A DNA stretch of 13,371 bases from Pseudomonadota bacterium (GCA_023424215.1 JAFAEC010000092.1:1-13371); one strand, 5' to 3'. Shown: positions 1 to 7,148, counted from the stretch's first letter. Translations and numbers: made by a program. The notes: a model not told the origin generated them from the letters alone.

Positions 1-277
1 GCGCCGACTCGCGCGCGCCCAGTTCGCGCAGGCGGGCGCGCTGGGCGGCGATGCGGCCGTCGTCGGCGTCGACCCGCGCCCGCAGGCGGGAGAGCTCGCG
101 TTCGAGAGCGGCGATCCCGGCGCCCGCCTCGGCCGCCTCGGCCCGCAGGCTGCGCGCGCGGGCGCGTTCGTCGCGGAACTCGGCCTGCAGGCGCCCGGCC
201 TCCCCCGCCTGCTGGGGCGCGGCGGCCACCGGCAGGGCGGCGGCGAGGGCGACGGCGGCGAGCAGGAGCGGGCGCAT
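1..277 (-). CDS. EnvC-like murein hydrolase activator, N-terminal part (runs off left edge)
   Basis: Only the first 92 codons are in the window. The ATG at 277-275 shares one base with the rlmH stop codon (TGATG), so translation is probably coupled to rlmH. The protein starts with a clear signal peptide (MRPLLLAAVALAAALPVAAA), followed from about residue 22 by a highly charged, Ala/Arg/Glu/Leu-rich stretch with heptad-like leucines, which reads as a long coiled coil. A signal peptide followed by a coiled coil directly after rlmH is the usual place and layout of the periplasmic EnvC/M23-family factor that activates cell-wall amidases during division. The C-terminal LytM/M23 domain that would prove this lies outside the window, so the family call rests on context and the coiled coil. 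A different exported coiled-coil protein cannot be excluded. Confidence 0.72.
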   Translation of the reverse strand, partial: MRPLLLAAVALAAALPVAAAPQQAGEAGRLQAEFRDERARARSLRAEAAEAGAGIAALERELSRLRARVDADDGRIAAQRARLRELGARESA

Positions 278-741
278 CAGTCGCGATGATAGGGCGAGCC
301 GGCGAGGATGGTCACCGCCCGGTACAGCTGCTCGGCCAGCATGGCGCGGGCCAGGGCGTGCGGCCAGGTCTGCGGGCCGAAGGCGAGGGTCGAGGCGGCG
401 GCGGCGCGGACGCTGTCGTCGAGGCCGTCGGCCCCGCCGATGGCGAACACCAGCCGCCGCTCGCCGCGGTCGCGCAGACCGGCGATATGGTCGGCGAAGG
501 CGCGGCTCGGGTAGGTCCGGCCGCGCTCGTCGCAGGCGATCAGATGGGCGCCCTCGGCGGCCTTGAGGATCAGCTCGGCCTCCGGGGCCTTGCCGGGCTT
601 GCGCGGCTCGAGATCGATCAGCTCCAGCGGCCCCAGGCCGAGGGCCCGACCCGACAGGGTGGCGCGCTCCGCCCAGTCGGCGGCCAGCTGCGCCTCGGGG
701 CCCCGCCCCGGCTTGCCGATGGCGATGATCCCCAGCTTCAC
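277..741 (-). CDS. rlmH: 23S rRNA (pseudouridine-1915-N3)-methyltransferase RlmH
   Basis: This is a SPOUT-class methyltransferase that uses SAM to methylate N3 of pseudouridine 1915 in helix 69 of 23S rRNA on the assembled 70S ribosome. The 154-residue length is normal for the family. The SAM-binding loop FAIGGADG is at about residues 99-106, the conserved His of the WPHALAR segment at about 128, and the diagnostic C-terminal block with EQLYRA and GSPYHR at about 137-153. The start is a GTG, giving the conserved beginning KLGIIAIGK. It begins 12 nt after the rsfS stop and overlaps the next gene's start by one base, so it sits in the middle of a tightly packed operon. There is no strong Shine-Dalgarno sequence, which fits coupling to rsfS. 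Confidence 0.96.
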   Translation of the reverse strand: MKLGIIAIGKPGRGPEAQLAADWAERATLSGRALGLGPLELIDLEPRKPGKAPEAELILKAAEGAHLIACDERGRTYPSRAFADHIAGLRDRGERRLVFAIGGADGLDDSVRAAAASTLAFGPQTWPHALARAMLAEQLYRAVTILAGSPYHRD

Positions 742-753
742 GGCGTCAGGCGA

Positions 754-1161
754 TCAGGAGGCGCGGGCGGCGCCGCGGTGGCCGCTGTCGACCGACCAGA
801 TCTTCTCGATGTTGTAGAAGGCGCGGACTTCCGGCCGGAACAGGTGGACGATGACGTCCCCCGCGTCGAGCAGCACCCAGTCGCAGTGCGGCAGGCCCTC
901 CACCTTGATCTTGCCGAGGCCCTGCTCCTTGAACAGGCGCTGCAGGTGATCGGCCAGGGCGCCGACGTGGCGGTGCGAGCGGCCCGAGGCCACGATCATG
1001 GCGTCGGACATCGGGCTCTTGCCGCGCAGGTCGATCAGGACGATGTCCTGCGCCTTGTCGTCGTCGAGCTTGGAGAGGATGGCCTGTTCGAGCTCGGTCG
1101 AGCCGACCGGGAGGGGAGCCTGCGGACCGTCTTCGGAGCGGATGGGCGCGATCGGGTCCAT
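754..1161 (-). CDS. rsfS: Ribosomal silencing factor RsfS
   Basis: RsfS (Iojap/YbeB family) binds ribosomal protein L14 on the 50S subunit and blocks joining with 30S, lowering translation in stationary phase or starvation. The 135-residue protein has the full single domain: DIVLIDLRGKSPMSDAMIV at about residues 39-57, then SGRSHRHVGALAD, and the C-terminal signature DWVLLDAGDVIVHLF followed by RPEVRAFYNIEKIW. The first 20 or so residues (MDPIAPIRSEDGPQ...) are an extension before the usual domain start near ELEQAIL. The ATG at 1161 has no good ribosome binding site, so the exact start is less sure than the gene. nadD lies 117 nt upstream and rlmH 12 nt downstream, the usual rsfS context. Confidence 0.95.
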   Translation of the reverse strand: MDPIAPIRSEDGPQAPLPVGSTELEQAILSKLDDDKAQDIVLIDLRGKSPMSDAMIVASGRSHRHVGALADHLQRLFKEQGLGKIKVEGLPHCDWVLLDAGDVIVHLFRPEVRAFYNIEKIWSVDSGHRGAARAS

Positions 1162-1278
1162 CTCATGCGCCGTGTTCGAAACGGCGGCGTCTTGCGCATC
1201 GTGCGCGGGCGAGGGGGTCAGCGGAGGGCTCCGGAGAGGTTACGTAAAGACGCAGCCTATCACGAACCGCCCGGCGCG

Positions 1279-1953
1279 TCACCGGTTCCCGTCCGCGGCG
1301 GCGGCGCGCAGGGCCGTCGACGACCGGGGATTGAGCGGCGCCGTCAGCCACGCCCAGGCGGGGGCCTCCCTATCCGGCAGCGTCCGCGCGCGATGATCGG
1401 GCAGGCGCGCCCGGGCGAAGCGCTCGGCGGCCGGGGCGGTGCGGCTCTCCAGCAGCGAGCCGGGCCGCGCGACCACCGCCACCGGCATCAGCCGCATGAT
1501 GTCGGTCCAGCCCCGCCAGCGGTGGAAGCTGGCCAGATTGTCCGAGCCCATCAGCCAGACGAAGCGCACGCCCGGGTGGCGCGCGACCAGGGCGCGCAGG
1601 GTGTCGACGGTCCAGCTGGTGCCGAGCCGGGTCTCCACGTCGGAGATGATCATCGACGGACCGTGCGCCGCCTGCCGCGCCGCCCGCTCCGCCGAGGCCA
1701 TCCGTTCGGCCAGCGGCGCCGTGTGGCGCGTGTCCTTCAGGGGGTTCTGCGGCGAGACCAGCCAGACCACGCGATCGAGATCCAGCCGCCGCATCGCCGT
1801 CGCGGCGACATGGGCGTGGCCGTCATGGGCGGGATTGAACGAGCCGCCGAAGAGGCCGACGCGCATGCCCGGCTGCAGGTCCAGCCCGTCGCGCAGACCC
1901 CCGCGGCGGGGGCCGAAGGCGCGGGGCGCGGGACCGGCGTGGAAAAAGGACAA
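1279..1953 (-). CDS. nadD: Nicotinate-nucleotide adenylyltransferase NadD
   Basis: NadD joins nicotinate mononucleotide to AMP from ATP, making deamido-NAD in the NAD synthesis pathway. The nucleotidyltransferase signature GGSFNPAHDGH is at about residues 36-46, followed by SPQNPLK, the VETRLGTSWTVDTLRAL block, WLMGSDN, VARPG, and a C-terminal SSTALR matching the family's ISSTxIR motif. The coordinates use a TTG start that gives a 29-residue extension before GMRVGLFGG. An ATG at 1866-1864 would start just before the conserved core, and neither start has a convincing Shine-Dalgarno sequence. Extensions ending in PGM before the core occur in other alphaproteobacterial NadD proteins, so I kept the longer form. 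It lies between the small gene at 2021-2209 and rsfS, all on the same strand. Confidence 0.93.
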   Translation of the reverse strand: MSFFHAGPAPRAFGPRRGGLRDGLDLQPGMRVGLFGGSFNPAHDGHAHVAATAMRRLDLDRVVWLVSPQNPLKDTRHTAPLAERMASAERAARQAAHGPSMIISDVETRLGTSWTVDTLRALVARHPGVRFVWLMGSDNLASFHRWRGWTDIMRLMPVAVVARPGSLLESRTAPAAERFARARLPDHRARTLPDREAPAWAWLTAPLNPRSSTALRAAAADGNR

Positions 1954-2020
1954 GAGGCGCTCGCGGGAGGCTTATGCTCACCAGCGCCCTAACACGCGGG
2001 GTCGGCCCTGTCTTGGCCGT

Positions 2021-2209
2021 TCAGCCGGGCTGGCGCTTGAAGGTGTCGCCGACCTCCGTGGCGTCGGGACCGTCCGGCCCGGCGGTCTGCTGCTCCCGCT
2101 CGGCGGTGCGCTTCACGGCCGCGTCGGAGGTCGAGGCGTCGGGCCGCCCGAGCGGGATCGCCCCGTTCTCCTCGCGCCCCTCGGTCTGGATCGGCTTCTG
2201 GTCGGTCAT
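2021..2209 (-). CDS. Small hydrophilic, probably disordered protein (62 aa), function unknown
   Basis: I do not recognise this protein. It is 62 residues, very polar and acidic/basic mixed (many Asp, Glu, Gln, Thr, Lys, Arg), with a single aromatic residue, no Cys and no membrane or signal segment. It therefore looks intrinsically disordered and cytoplasmic. Two things support it as real: an excellent Shine-Dalgarno sequence (AAAGGAG, 7 nt before the ATG), and its position in the same direction inside the obgE-nadD gene line. That Shine-Dalgarno sequence lies in one arm of a perfect 9-bp hairpin at 2216-2237, so translation may be controlled by RNA structure. Overlapping open frames on both strands read as shadows and lack such a start. 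Confidence 0.6.
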   Translation of the reverse strand: MTDQKPIQTEGREENGAIPLGRPDASTSDAAVKRTAEREQQTAGPDGPDATEVGDTFKRQPG

Positions 2210-2215
2210 GGCGTG

Positions 2216-2237
2216 GCTCCTTTCGGGAGAAAGGAGC
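2216..2237 (-). promoter_or_regulatory. Perfect hairpin that buries the Shine-Dalgarno of the small gene
   Basis: The arms GCTCCTTTC and GAAAGGAGC pair perfectly over 9 bp around a 4-nt loop. In the minus-strand transcript the second arm contains the AAAGGAG that must bind the ribosome, and the ATG follows 6 nt after the stem. The structure would hide the ribosome binding site until melted or remodelled. There is no U-run after the stem, so it does not look like an intrinsic terminator of the upstream gene. It could instead be a DNA operator dyad. Confidence 0.5.
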
Positions 2238-2260
2238 GCGGCCGGAGACGGGTTCCGGTT

Positions 2261-3237
2261 TCAGCCGGCGAAGTCGGCGCACCATCGGCGCATGTGTTCG
2301 ACGTATTCCGCCAGCGAGCCGGCCTGCACGCTGTCGCGCAGCGCCTGCACCCGGTCCGGGTCTTCAAGCTCGAACGGCTCCCAGACATCCTTGGCGACGC
2401 AGCGGCCCTGGGTCCCGTAGCGCTGCGGCCGATCGGTGTTCACGGCGACCCGATCGAACAGATAAGCGTAGCTGGAGGGCTCCATCTCGCCCTCGGCGGC
2501 CAGCGGCTCCAGCATCGCCAACATCTCCTGCTGGAAGGCGGGATCGCGATCCGCATGCTGGATCATCAACCAGGCGGCGTTGCTTGCGGAAGGATGGAAG
2601 GCGGAAATCCGGTACCAGCCGTTCGCGGCGAGATCCGCCTTGAGCCAGGCGGTATTGTCCCGGTCGATCTCGCACATCCGGCGGCCAAGATGGCCCATAA
2701 TCCGGGCCTGGGCGCCGGGAGTGAGCTCACCCCACACCTTTGCGCCCGAACTGAAGCCGTGGCGGGTGATCTGGTCCTCGGCCACGCGTCGATAGAGCTC
2801 ACGCTCGCGCTCCGTCCCGGCGCGCGCCATGCCGCGGTACCAGCTCGCCACTGAAGCGAACGGCTGCTCCGGTTCCTGGAATCCGCTGGCCAGCCGTTCC
2901 GCATATGCGTCCCACAGGGTGAGCGCTCGGCGGCGGCGACCTTGTCCGCTTCGAAGCTCACAGCGTCAGGCGCGGCCAAGGCCGCCGAAAGCCCCATCTG
3001 AAGCTCGGATTCTCCGGCCGTAAGGCAGCGGCCACGTGCGGCTATGTGAATCGCATCGGGAAACGCCCCCAGGTCCGCCCCCTCCGCCTTCAGCGCCATG
3101 TAGTCGAAGGCGCGCGCCGCCTCGGCGTCCCCGGCGAGGGCGGCGAGCTCAGGCGGCAGTTGCGGAGGAACGGCCTGAAAGGCCGACAGGGTCAGCGCGG
3201 CGAGACCGGCGGCGGCCGCCCTGGCGAAGCGAAGCAT
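2261..3237 (-). pseudogene. Exported DUF6624-type protein, interrupted by a frameshift
   Basis: The reading frame begins at an ATG at 3237 with a good Shine-Dalgarno (GGGAGG, 8 nt upstream) and encodes a signal peptide (MLRFARAAAAGLAALTLSAFQA) and a mature N-terminal part up to ...FEADKVAAAER (near 2926). Sensible protein then continues in another frame (ALTLWDAYAERLASGFQEPE...) to a stop at 2261, ending in a domain with AWLMIQHADRDPAFQ, SYAYLFDRVAVN and RPQRYGTQG, which I recognise as DUF6624-like. The total span is 977 nt, one short of 326 codons, as expected for a single lost base around 2920-2930. In the original frame the ribosome would instead read about 115 residues of unrelated Arg/Ser-rich sequence to a stop at 2566. 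Function is unknown. Either a real mutation or a sequencing error would explain it; an internal GTG at 2851 could still make the C-terminal part alone, without a signal peptide. Confidence 0.78.
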
Positions 3238-3288
3238 GATCCGTCCCTCCCGTTCAACGGGAAAGACATGCGTCCGTTCGCGTCGAAA

Positions 3289-4347
3289 TCAAGGCGTCCA
3301 GCCGCCCGGGGTCTCGACGACCTCTTCCTCGCCGTCGACAGGGGCCACCTCGCCGCGCTGGCGGCGGACCTCGGTCCAGGCGGCGCGCAGCAGTTCGGGC
3401 ACGCCCTCGCCGGACACGCCGGAGACGAGGTACGGGCGCTTGCCGGCCACCGCCTCCAGCTCGGCGGCCTTCTCCTCGCGCAGCTCGGGCGTCAGGGCGT
3501 CGATCTTGTTGAGCGCCAGCACCTCCGGCTTCTCCGCCAGGCCGGCGCCGTAGGCCTCCAGCTCGTGGCGGATGATGCGATACGCCTGCGCCACGTCCTC
3601 CTGGGTCCCGTCGATGAGGTGGATCAGGCAGCCGGAGCGCTCGACGTGGCCGAGGAAGCGGGTGCCGATCCCGGCGCCCTCGTGGGCCCCCTCGATCAGG
3701 CCGGGGATGTCGGCGATGACGAAGCGCTCGGTCGGCGACAGGTCGACCATGCCGAGATTGGGGGTCAGGGTCGTGAACGGATAGTCGCCGATCTTGGGCC
3801 GCGCCGCCGAGGCGGCGGCGAGGAAGGTCGACTTGCCGGCGTTGGGCAGGCCGGCCAGGCCGACATCGGCGATCAGTTTGAGGCGCAGCCAGATCCAGCG
3901 CTCCTGCCCCTCTTGACCGGGGTTCGCGTGGGTCGGCGCCTGGTTCTGCGGGCCCTTGAAGCGGACGTTGCCCCAGCCGCCGTTGCCGCCCTTTAGCAGC
4001 AGCTCGGTCATGCCGGCGCGGTCCATGTCCAGCAGCACCGTCTCCTTGTCCTCGTCCAGCACCTGGGTGCCGACCGGGACCTTCAGGATGACGTCCTCGC
4101 CCTTGGCGCCGTGCATCTGGCGGCCCTGGCCGTGGTGGCCGGTCTGGGCCTTGAAATGCTGCTGGTAGCGGTAGTCGATCAGGGTGTTCAGCCCCTCGAC
4201 GGCAGTGATCCAGACGTCCCCCCCCTTGCCGCCGTCGCCGCCGTCCGGGCCGCCGTGCGGGATGAATTTCTCGCGCCGGAACGACACCGAGCCCGCCCCG
4301 CCGTTGCCGGAGCGGATATAGATCTTGGCCTGGTCGAGAAACTTCAT
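3289..4347 (-). CDS. obgE: Obg-family GTPase ObgE/CgtA
   Basis: This is the essential GTPase that binds the 50S subunit and links ribosome assembly to growth and stress signals. The N-terminal glycine-rich Obg fold covers about residues 1-158 (KFLDQAKIYIRSGNGGAGS, HGGPDGGDGGKGGDVW). The G domain follows, with G1 GLPNAGKST at 166-173, G2 around FTTLTPN at 191-197, G3 DIPG at 213-216, G4 NKID at 280-283 and G5 SGVSG at 309-313. The 352-residue length is normal, with a short acidic tail (GEEEVVETPGGWTP) and no additional C-terminal domain. The ATG start gives the universal MKFLDQAKI beginning. It opens the line of same-strand genes leading to nadD-rsfS-rlmH; ald lies upstream across a 150-nt spacer with an inverted repeat, so obgE probably has its own promoter. 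Confidence 0.97.
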   Translation of the reverse strand: MKFLDQAKIYIRSGNGGAGSVSFRREKFIPHGGPDGGDGGKGGDVWITAVEGLNTLIDYRYQQHFKAQTGHHGQGRQMHGAKGEDVILKVPVGTQVLDEDKETVLLDMDRAGMTELLLKGGNGGWGNVRFKGPQNQAPTHANPGQEGQERWIWLRLKLIADVGLAGLPNAGKSTFLAAASAARPKIGDYPFTTLTPNLGMVDLSPTERFVIADIPGLIEGAHEGAGIGTRFLGHVERSGCLIHLIDGTQEDVAQAYRIIRHELEAYGAGLAEKPEVLALNKIDALTPELREEKAAELEAVAGKRPYLVSGVSGEGVPELLRAAWTEVRRQRGEVAPVDGEEEVVETPGGWTP

Positions 4348-4391
4348 CGGCGGCTTATGCCGCAGGAGGACGGCGAATTACAGGCGGGGAA

Positions 4392-4492
4392 GGGCTTAGG
4401 GCTTAGGTAGTAGGAATTAGGAAGAGAGCCGACGGCGCCGGCCACGCGACGGTGCGTCCTCCCTAAGCCCTAATTCCTACGCCCTAATTCCT
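4392..4492. repeat. AT-rich CCCTAA/TAGGAATTAGG inverted repeat between ald and obgE
   Basis: The spacer contains a left block of GGGCTTA units (two in tandem from 4392) ending in GTAGGAATTAGG at 4410-4421, and a right block of CCCTAA units at 4461-4492. GTAGGAATTAGG and CCTAATTCCTAC (4469-4480) are a perfect 12-bp inverted repeat 47 nt apart, and flanking GG and ATT steps extend the pairing imperfectly. The base composition contrasts sharply with the GC-rich surroundings. It could be an intergenic repeat family, a processing or stabilising RNA structure between the two genes, or a transcription terminator for ald. No uridine run supports the last. Confidence 0.6.
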
Positions 4493-4497
4493 CGCCT

Positions 4498-5616
<1,119 letters not shown>

Positions 5617-5676
5617 GGGAGTTTCCTCGTCTGATGGGGGTGCGGACGGCTCTCCGGCCGGCTCGCTTCGGGGCGC

Positions 5677-5684
5677 AATCTAGC
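5677..5684 (-). promoter_or_regulatory. ald: Possible -10 element of the ald promoter
   Basis: On the minus strand the octamer GCTAGATT matches 7 of 8 positions of the Caulobacter housekeeping -10 consensus GCTAnAwC. It would start transcription about 54 nt before the ald ATG. I see no good -35 element at the expected distance, which would fit a promoter needing an activator such as the divergent Lrp-type protein. Based on one octamer, so weak. Confidence 0.3.
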
Positions 5685-5735
5685 GGCGGTCGATGCGCAG
5701 GTTCCTGTTCTTTTCAGCGGGTGACCGGCGTAAAG

Positions 5736-5750
5736 TCGCAGAAGCTGCGA
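5736..5750. promoter_or_regulatory. 15-bp dyad in the ald/lrp spacer, candidate Lrp operator
   Basis: TCGCAGAAGCTGCGA is a perfect inverted repeat with 6-bp arms and 3-nt centre. Lrp/AsnC-family sites are typically about 15-bp dyads, and this one lies between the two divergent genes, roughly 60 bp upstream of the candidate ald -10 element. It is more GC-rich than the classical E. coli Lrp site. If the regulator started at the upstream GTG (5721), the dyad would lie inside its coding sequence. Confidence 0.35.
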
Positions 5751-5762
5751 ACGAGGCCGCTC

Positions 5763-6239
5763 TTGAAGACGATTTCCGCCGTCGCCCTCGACGATACCGA
5801 CTGCAGGATGATCCGCGCCCTGCAGGCCGATGGGCGGATGACCAACGCCGACCTGGCCAGGGCGGTGAACCTGTCCGAGAGCGCCTGCCTGCGCCGCCTG
5901 CGGGCGCTGGAGGCGGCGGAGGTGATCAGCCGCTACACGGCCATCGTCAATGAACGGGCGATCGGGCTGCCGATCAGCGTCTTCGTCACCGTCACCCTGT
6001 CGTCCCAGGCCGAGGCGGCCCTGACCGCCTTCGAGACCGCCATCGCGGCCGTGCCGGAGGTGGTCGAGTGCTATCTGATGACCGGCGGCTCGGACTATCT
6101 GCTGCGGCTAGTGGTGCGCGACGTGGACGACCTGGAACGGGTGCACTCGCGCGAACTGACCCGCATCCCGGGCGTCAGCCGGGTCTCCTCCAGCGTGGCC
6201 ATGCGCACGGTGGTCAAGCGGGGCGCGCTGCCGGTGTGA
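5763..6239 (+). CDS. Lrp/AsnC family transcriptional regulator, probable regulator of ald
   Basis: The protein has the standard two-part layout. An N-terminal winged helix-turn-helix covers about residues 9-70 (LDDTDCRMIRALQADGR, then NADLARAVNLSESACLRRLR), and a C-terminal RAM ligand-binding domain covers about 75-155, including VVECYLMTGGSDYLLRL, the region that normally binds the amino acid effector. From the TTG at 5763 it is 158 residues, the usual length, with a GAGG motif about 6 nt upstream. The frame is open to 5634, but the extra 43 residues do not resemble the family and would cover the shared promoter region. Divergent placement next to ald strongly suggests that it controls ald, probably in response to alanine or a related amino acid. 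It ends 3 nt from the convergent SRPBCC gene. Confidence 0.9.
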   Translation: MKTISAVALDDTDCRMIRALQADGRMTNADLARAVNLSESACLRRLRALEAAEVISRYTAIVNERAIGLPISVFVTVTLSSQAEAALTAFETAIAAVPEVVECYLMTGGSDYLLRLVVRDVDDLERVHSRELTRIPGVSRVSSSVAMRTVVKRGALPV

Positions 6240-6242
6240 GCC

Positions 6243-6719
6243 TCAGGCGTAGAAGCCCTCGCGCAGATTTATGCCGTGCTCGACCCAGGCCTTGAGGGCG
6301 GCGAGCATCTGCGACCAGCCCTGGCAGTTGCCGAACGCGGCCTTCAGGCCCGCCGGCGTCTCACGCCAGCCGCCTTCCTCGATGGTGACCAAGGTGCGGT
6401 CGTCGTCGAGAGGCTCGAAGGTGAAGACCACGGTGGTCATGTACGGGGCCGCGACGGCGGCCTGGTCCGATTCCGACGCGCCGTCGCCGGCCTCCCAGCG
6501 CAGCACGATGCGCCGGTTGGGTTCGACCTCGACGACCTCGACCGGAAAGGCGCCGGGGAAGTCGGCGAAGTCCCACTGCACCGTCGCGCCGGACTCCAGC
6601 CGCCCGACGGCGCCGCCGGTCGTGAAATAGGCCGACAGCTTCGCCGGATCCGCGACGGCCTCGAACACCTCCTCGACCGGTCGAGCGATGCGGCCGGACA
6701 CCTTGAACTTGAGGTCCAT
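6243..6719 (-). CDS. SRPBCC/AHSA1-type protein
   Basis: This is a single-domain START-like protein of 158 residues. It opens with the typical pattern MDLKFKVSGRIARPVEEVFE, then a helix with DPAKLSAYFTTGG, strands with WDFADFPG and RRIVLRWE, TVVFTFEPLDDDRTLVTIEEGGW, and the long C-terminal helix with GWSQMLAALKAWVEHG. Family members bind hydrophobic ligands or act as co-chaperone-like proteins; no ligand can be assigned here. The ATG has an AAGGAG Shine-Dalgarno with 7-nt spacing. It is divergent from an ArsR-type regulator across only 45 nt. ArsR plus AHSA1 gene pairs are common, but usually in one operon, so divergence is a variation. Its promoter (TTGACA, 16 nt, CATTAT) contains a palindrome and is probably repressed by the ArsR protein. 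Confidence 0.88.
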   Translation of the reverse strand: MDLKFKVSGRIARPVEEVFEAVADPAKLSAYFTTGGAVGRLESGATVQWDFADFPGAFPVEVVEVEPNRRIVLRWEAGDGASESDQAAVAAPYMTTVVFTFEPLDDDRTLVTIEEGGWRETPAGLKAAFGNCQGWSQMLAALKAWVEHGINLREGFYA

Positions 6720-6743
6720 GGGTCTGCTCCTTGTCCGAAGGCC

Positions 6744-6771
6744 ATAATGTTATAGTCTTATAACATGTCAA
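6744..6771 (-). promoter_or_regulatory. Promoter of the SRPBCC gene
   Basis: On the minus strand a perfect -35 hexamer TTGACA (6771-6766) is followed after 16 nt by CATTAT (6749-6744; 4 of 6 matches to TATAAT). Transcription would begin near 6737, giving an 18-nt leader that just contains the AAGGAG Shine-Dalgarno at 6732-6727. The 16-nt spacer is almost wholly filled by the palindrome at 6747-6766. Confidence 0.55.
6747..6766. promoter_or_regulatory. 20-bp palindrome, probable ArsR-type operator
   Basis: The arms ATGTTATA and TATAACAT are perfect 8-bp inverted repeats around GTCT. The site lies in the 45-bp spacer between the divergent ArsR and SRPBCC genes, fills the spacer of the SRPBCC promoter and overlaps the A and T of the ArsR start codon. 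ArsR dimers bind AT-rich dyads of this size, so binding here would block both genes. Confidence 0.65.
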
Positions 6772-7097
6772 GCGAGGCGAATCAGGACCGGGTTTTCAAG
6801 GCCTTGTCGGCTGGGGTGCGGCGCGCCCTGCTGGACGCCCTGAAGGACGGACCCCGGACCACCGGCGCCCTGTGCGAGCGCTTCCGGCCGCTGGACCGGT
6901 GCACGGTGATGCAGCATCTCAGGGTGCTGGAGGGCGCCGACCTGATCATCGTCCAGCGCAAGGGACGCGAACGGTGGAACCACCTCAATCCCCTGCCGAT
7001 CAAACAGGTCCACGACCGCTGGATCGGCCCGCACGCCGCCCGTGCGGTCGAGGTGCTGGAGCGGATGAAGACGGACCTCGAGCGGCGCCGCGACTGA
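6765..7097 (+). CDS. ArsR-family winged-helix transcriptional regulator
   Basis: The 110-residue protein is one winged helix-turn-helix domain: DRVFKALSAGVRRALLDALKDGP (about residues 8-30), the recognition helix segment RCTVMQHLRVLEGADLI (about 45-61) and the wing QRKGRERWNHL (about 64-74), followed by a C-terminal dimerisation helix (GPHAARAVEVLERMKTDLE). It lacks the CxC metal site of classical ArsR repressors; its only two cysteines (CERF and DRCT) are not in that arrangement, so it belongs with the non-metal ArsR proteins that pair with AHSA1 genes. No Shine-Dalgarno sequence precedes the ATG; the upstream bases are AT-rich palindrome. A TATAGT at 6751-6756 would start the transcript at or next to the ATG, suggesting a leaderless mRNA. 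It probably represses itself and the divergent SRPBCC gene. Confidence 0.9.
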   Translation: MSSEANQDRVFKALSAGVRRALLDALKDGPRTTGALCERFRPLDRCTVMQHLRVLEGADLIIVQRKGRERWNHLNPLPIKQVHDRWIGPHAARAVEVLERMKTDLERRRD

Positions 7098-7148
7098 CCC
7101 TTGCCCCGGGCGCGCGACCCGCCATGTTGAGGGCCGGGCTTCGGCGGG

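Noticed and set aside
1163..1278. Small dyads (GCGCA/TGCGC and GCCGT/ACGGC) in the nadD-rsfS gap as a terminator or operator
   Set aside because: The stems are only 5 bp, frequent by chance at this GC content, and no T-run or strong promoter elements accompany them.
286..1992. Plus-strand open frame of 568 codons
   Set aside because: It runs antisense through rlmH, rsfS and nadD and has no domain-like pattern.
4276..4306. Second possible EcfG promoter (GGAAC followed by CGTT) on the plus strand in obgE
   Set aside because: The spacing is 19 nt rather than 16-17, and no plus-strand gene follows.
5634..5762. Upstream 43-residue extension of the Lrp-type regulator
   Set aside because: It does not resemble the family, has no good ribosome binding site and would cover the divergent control region. 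The TTG at 5763 has GAGG at suitable spacing.
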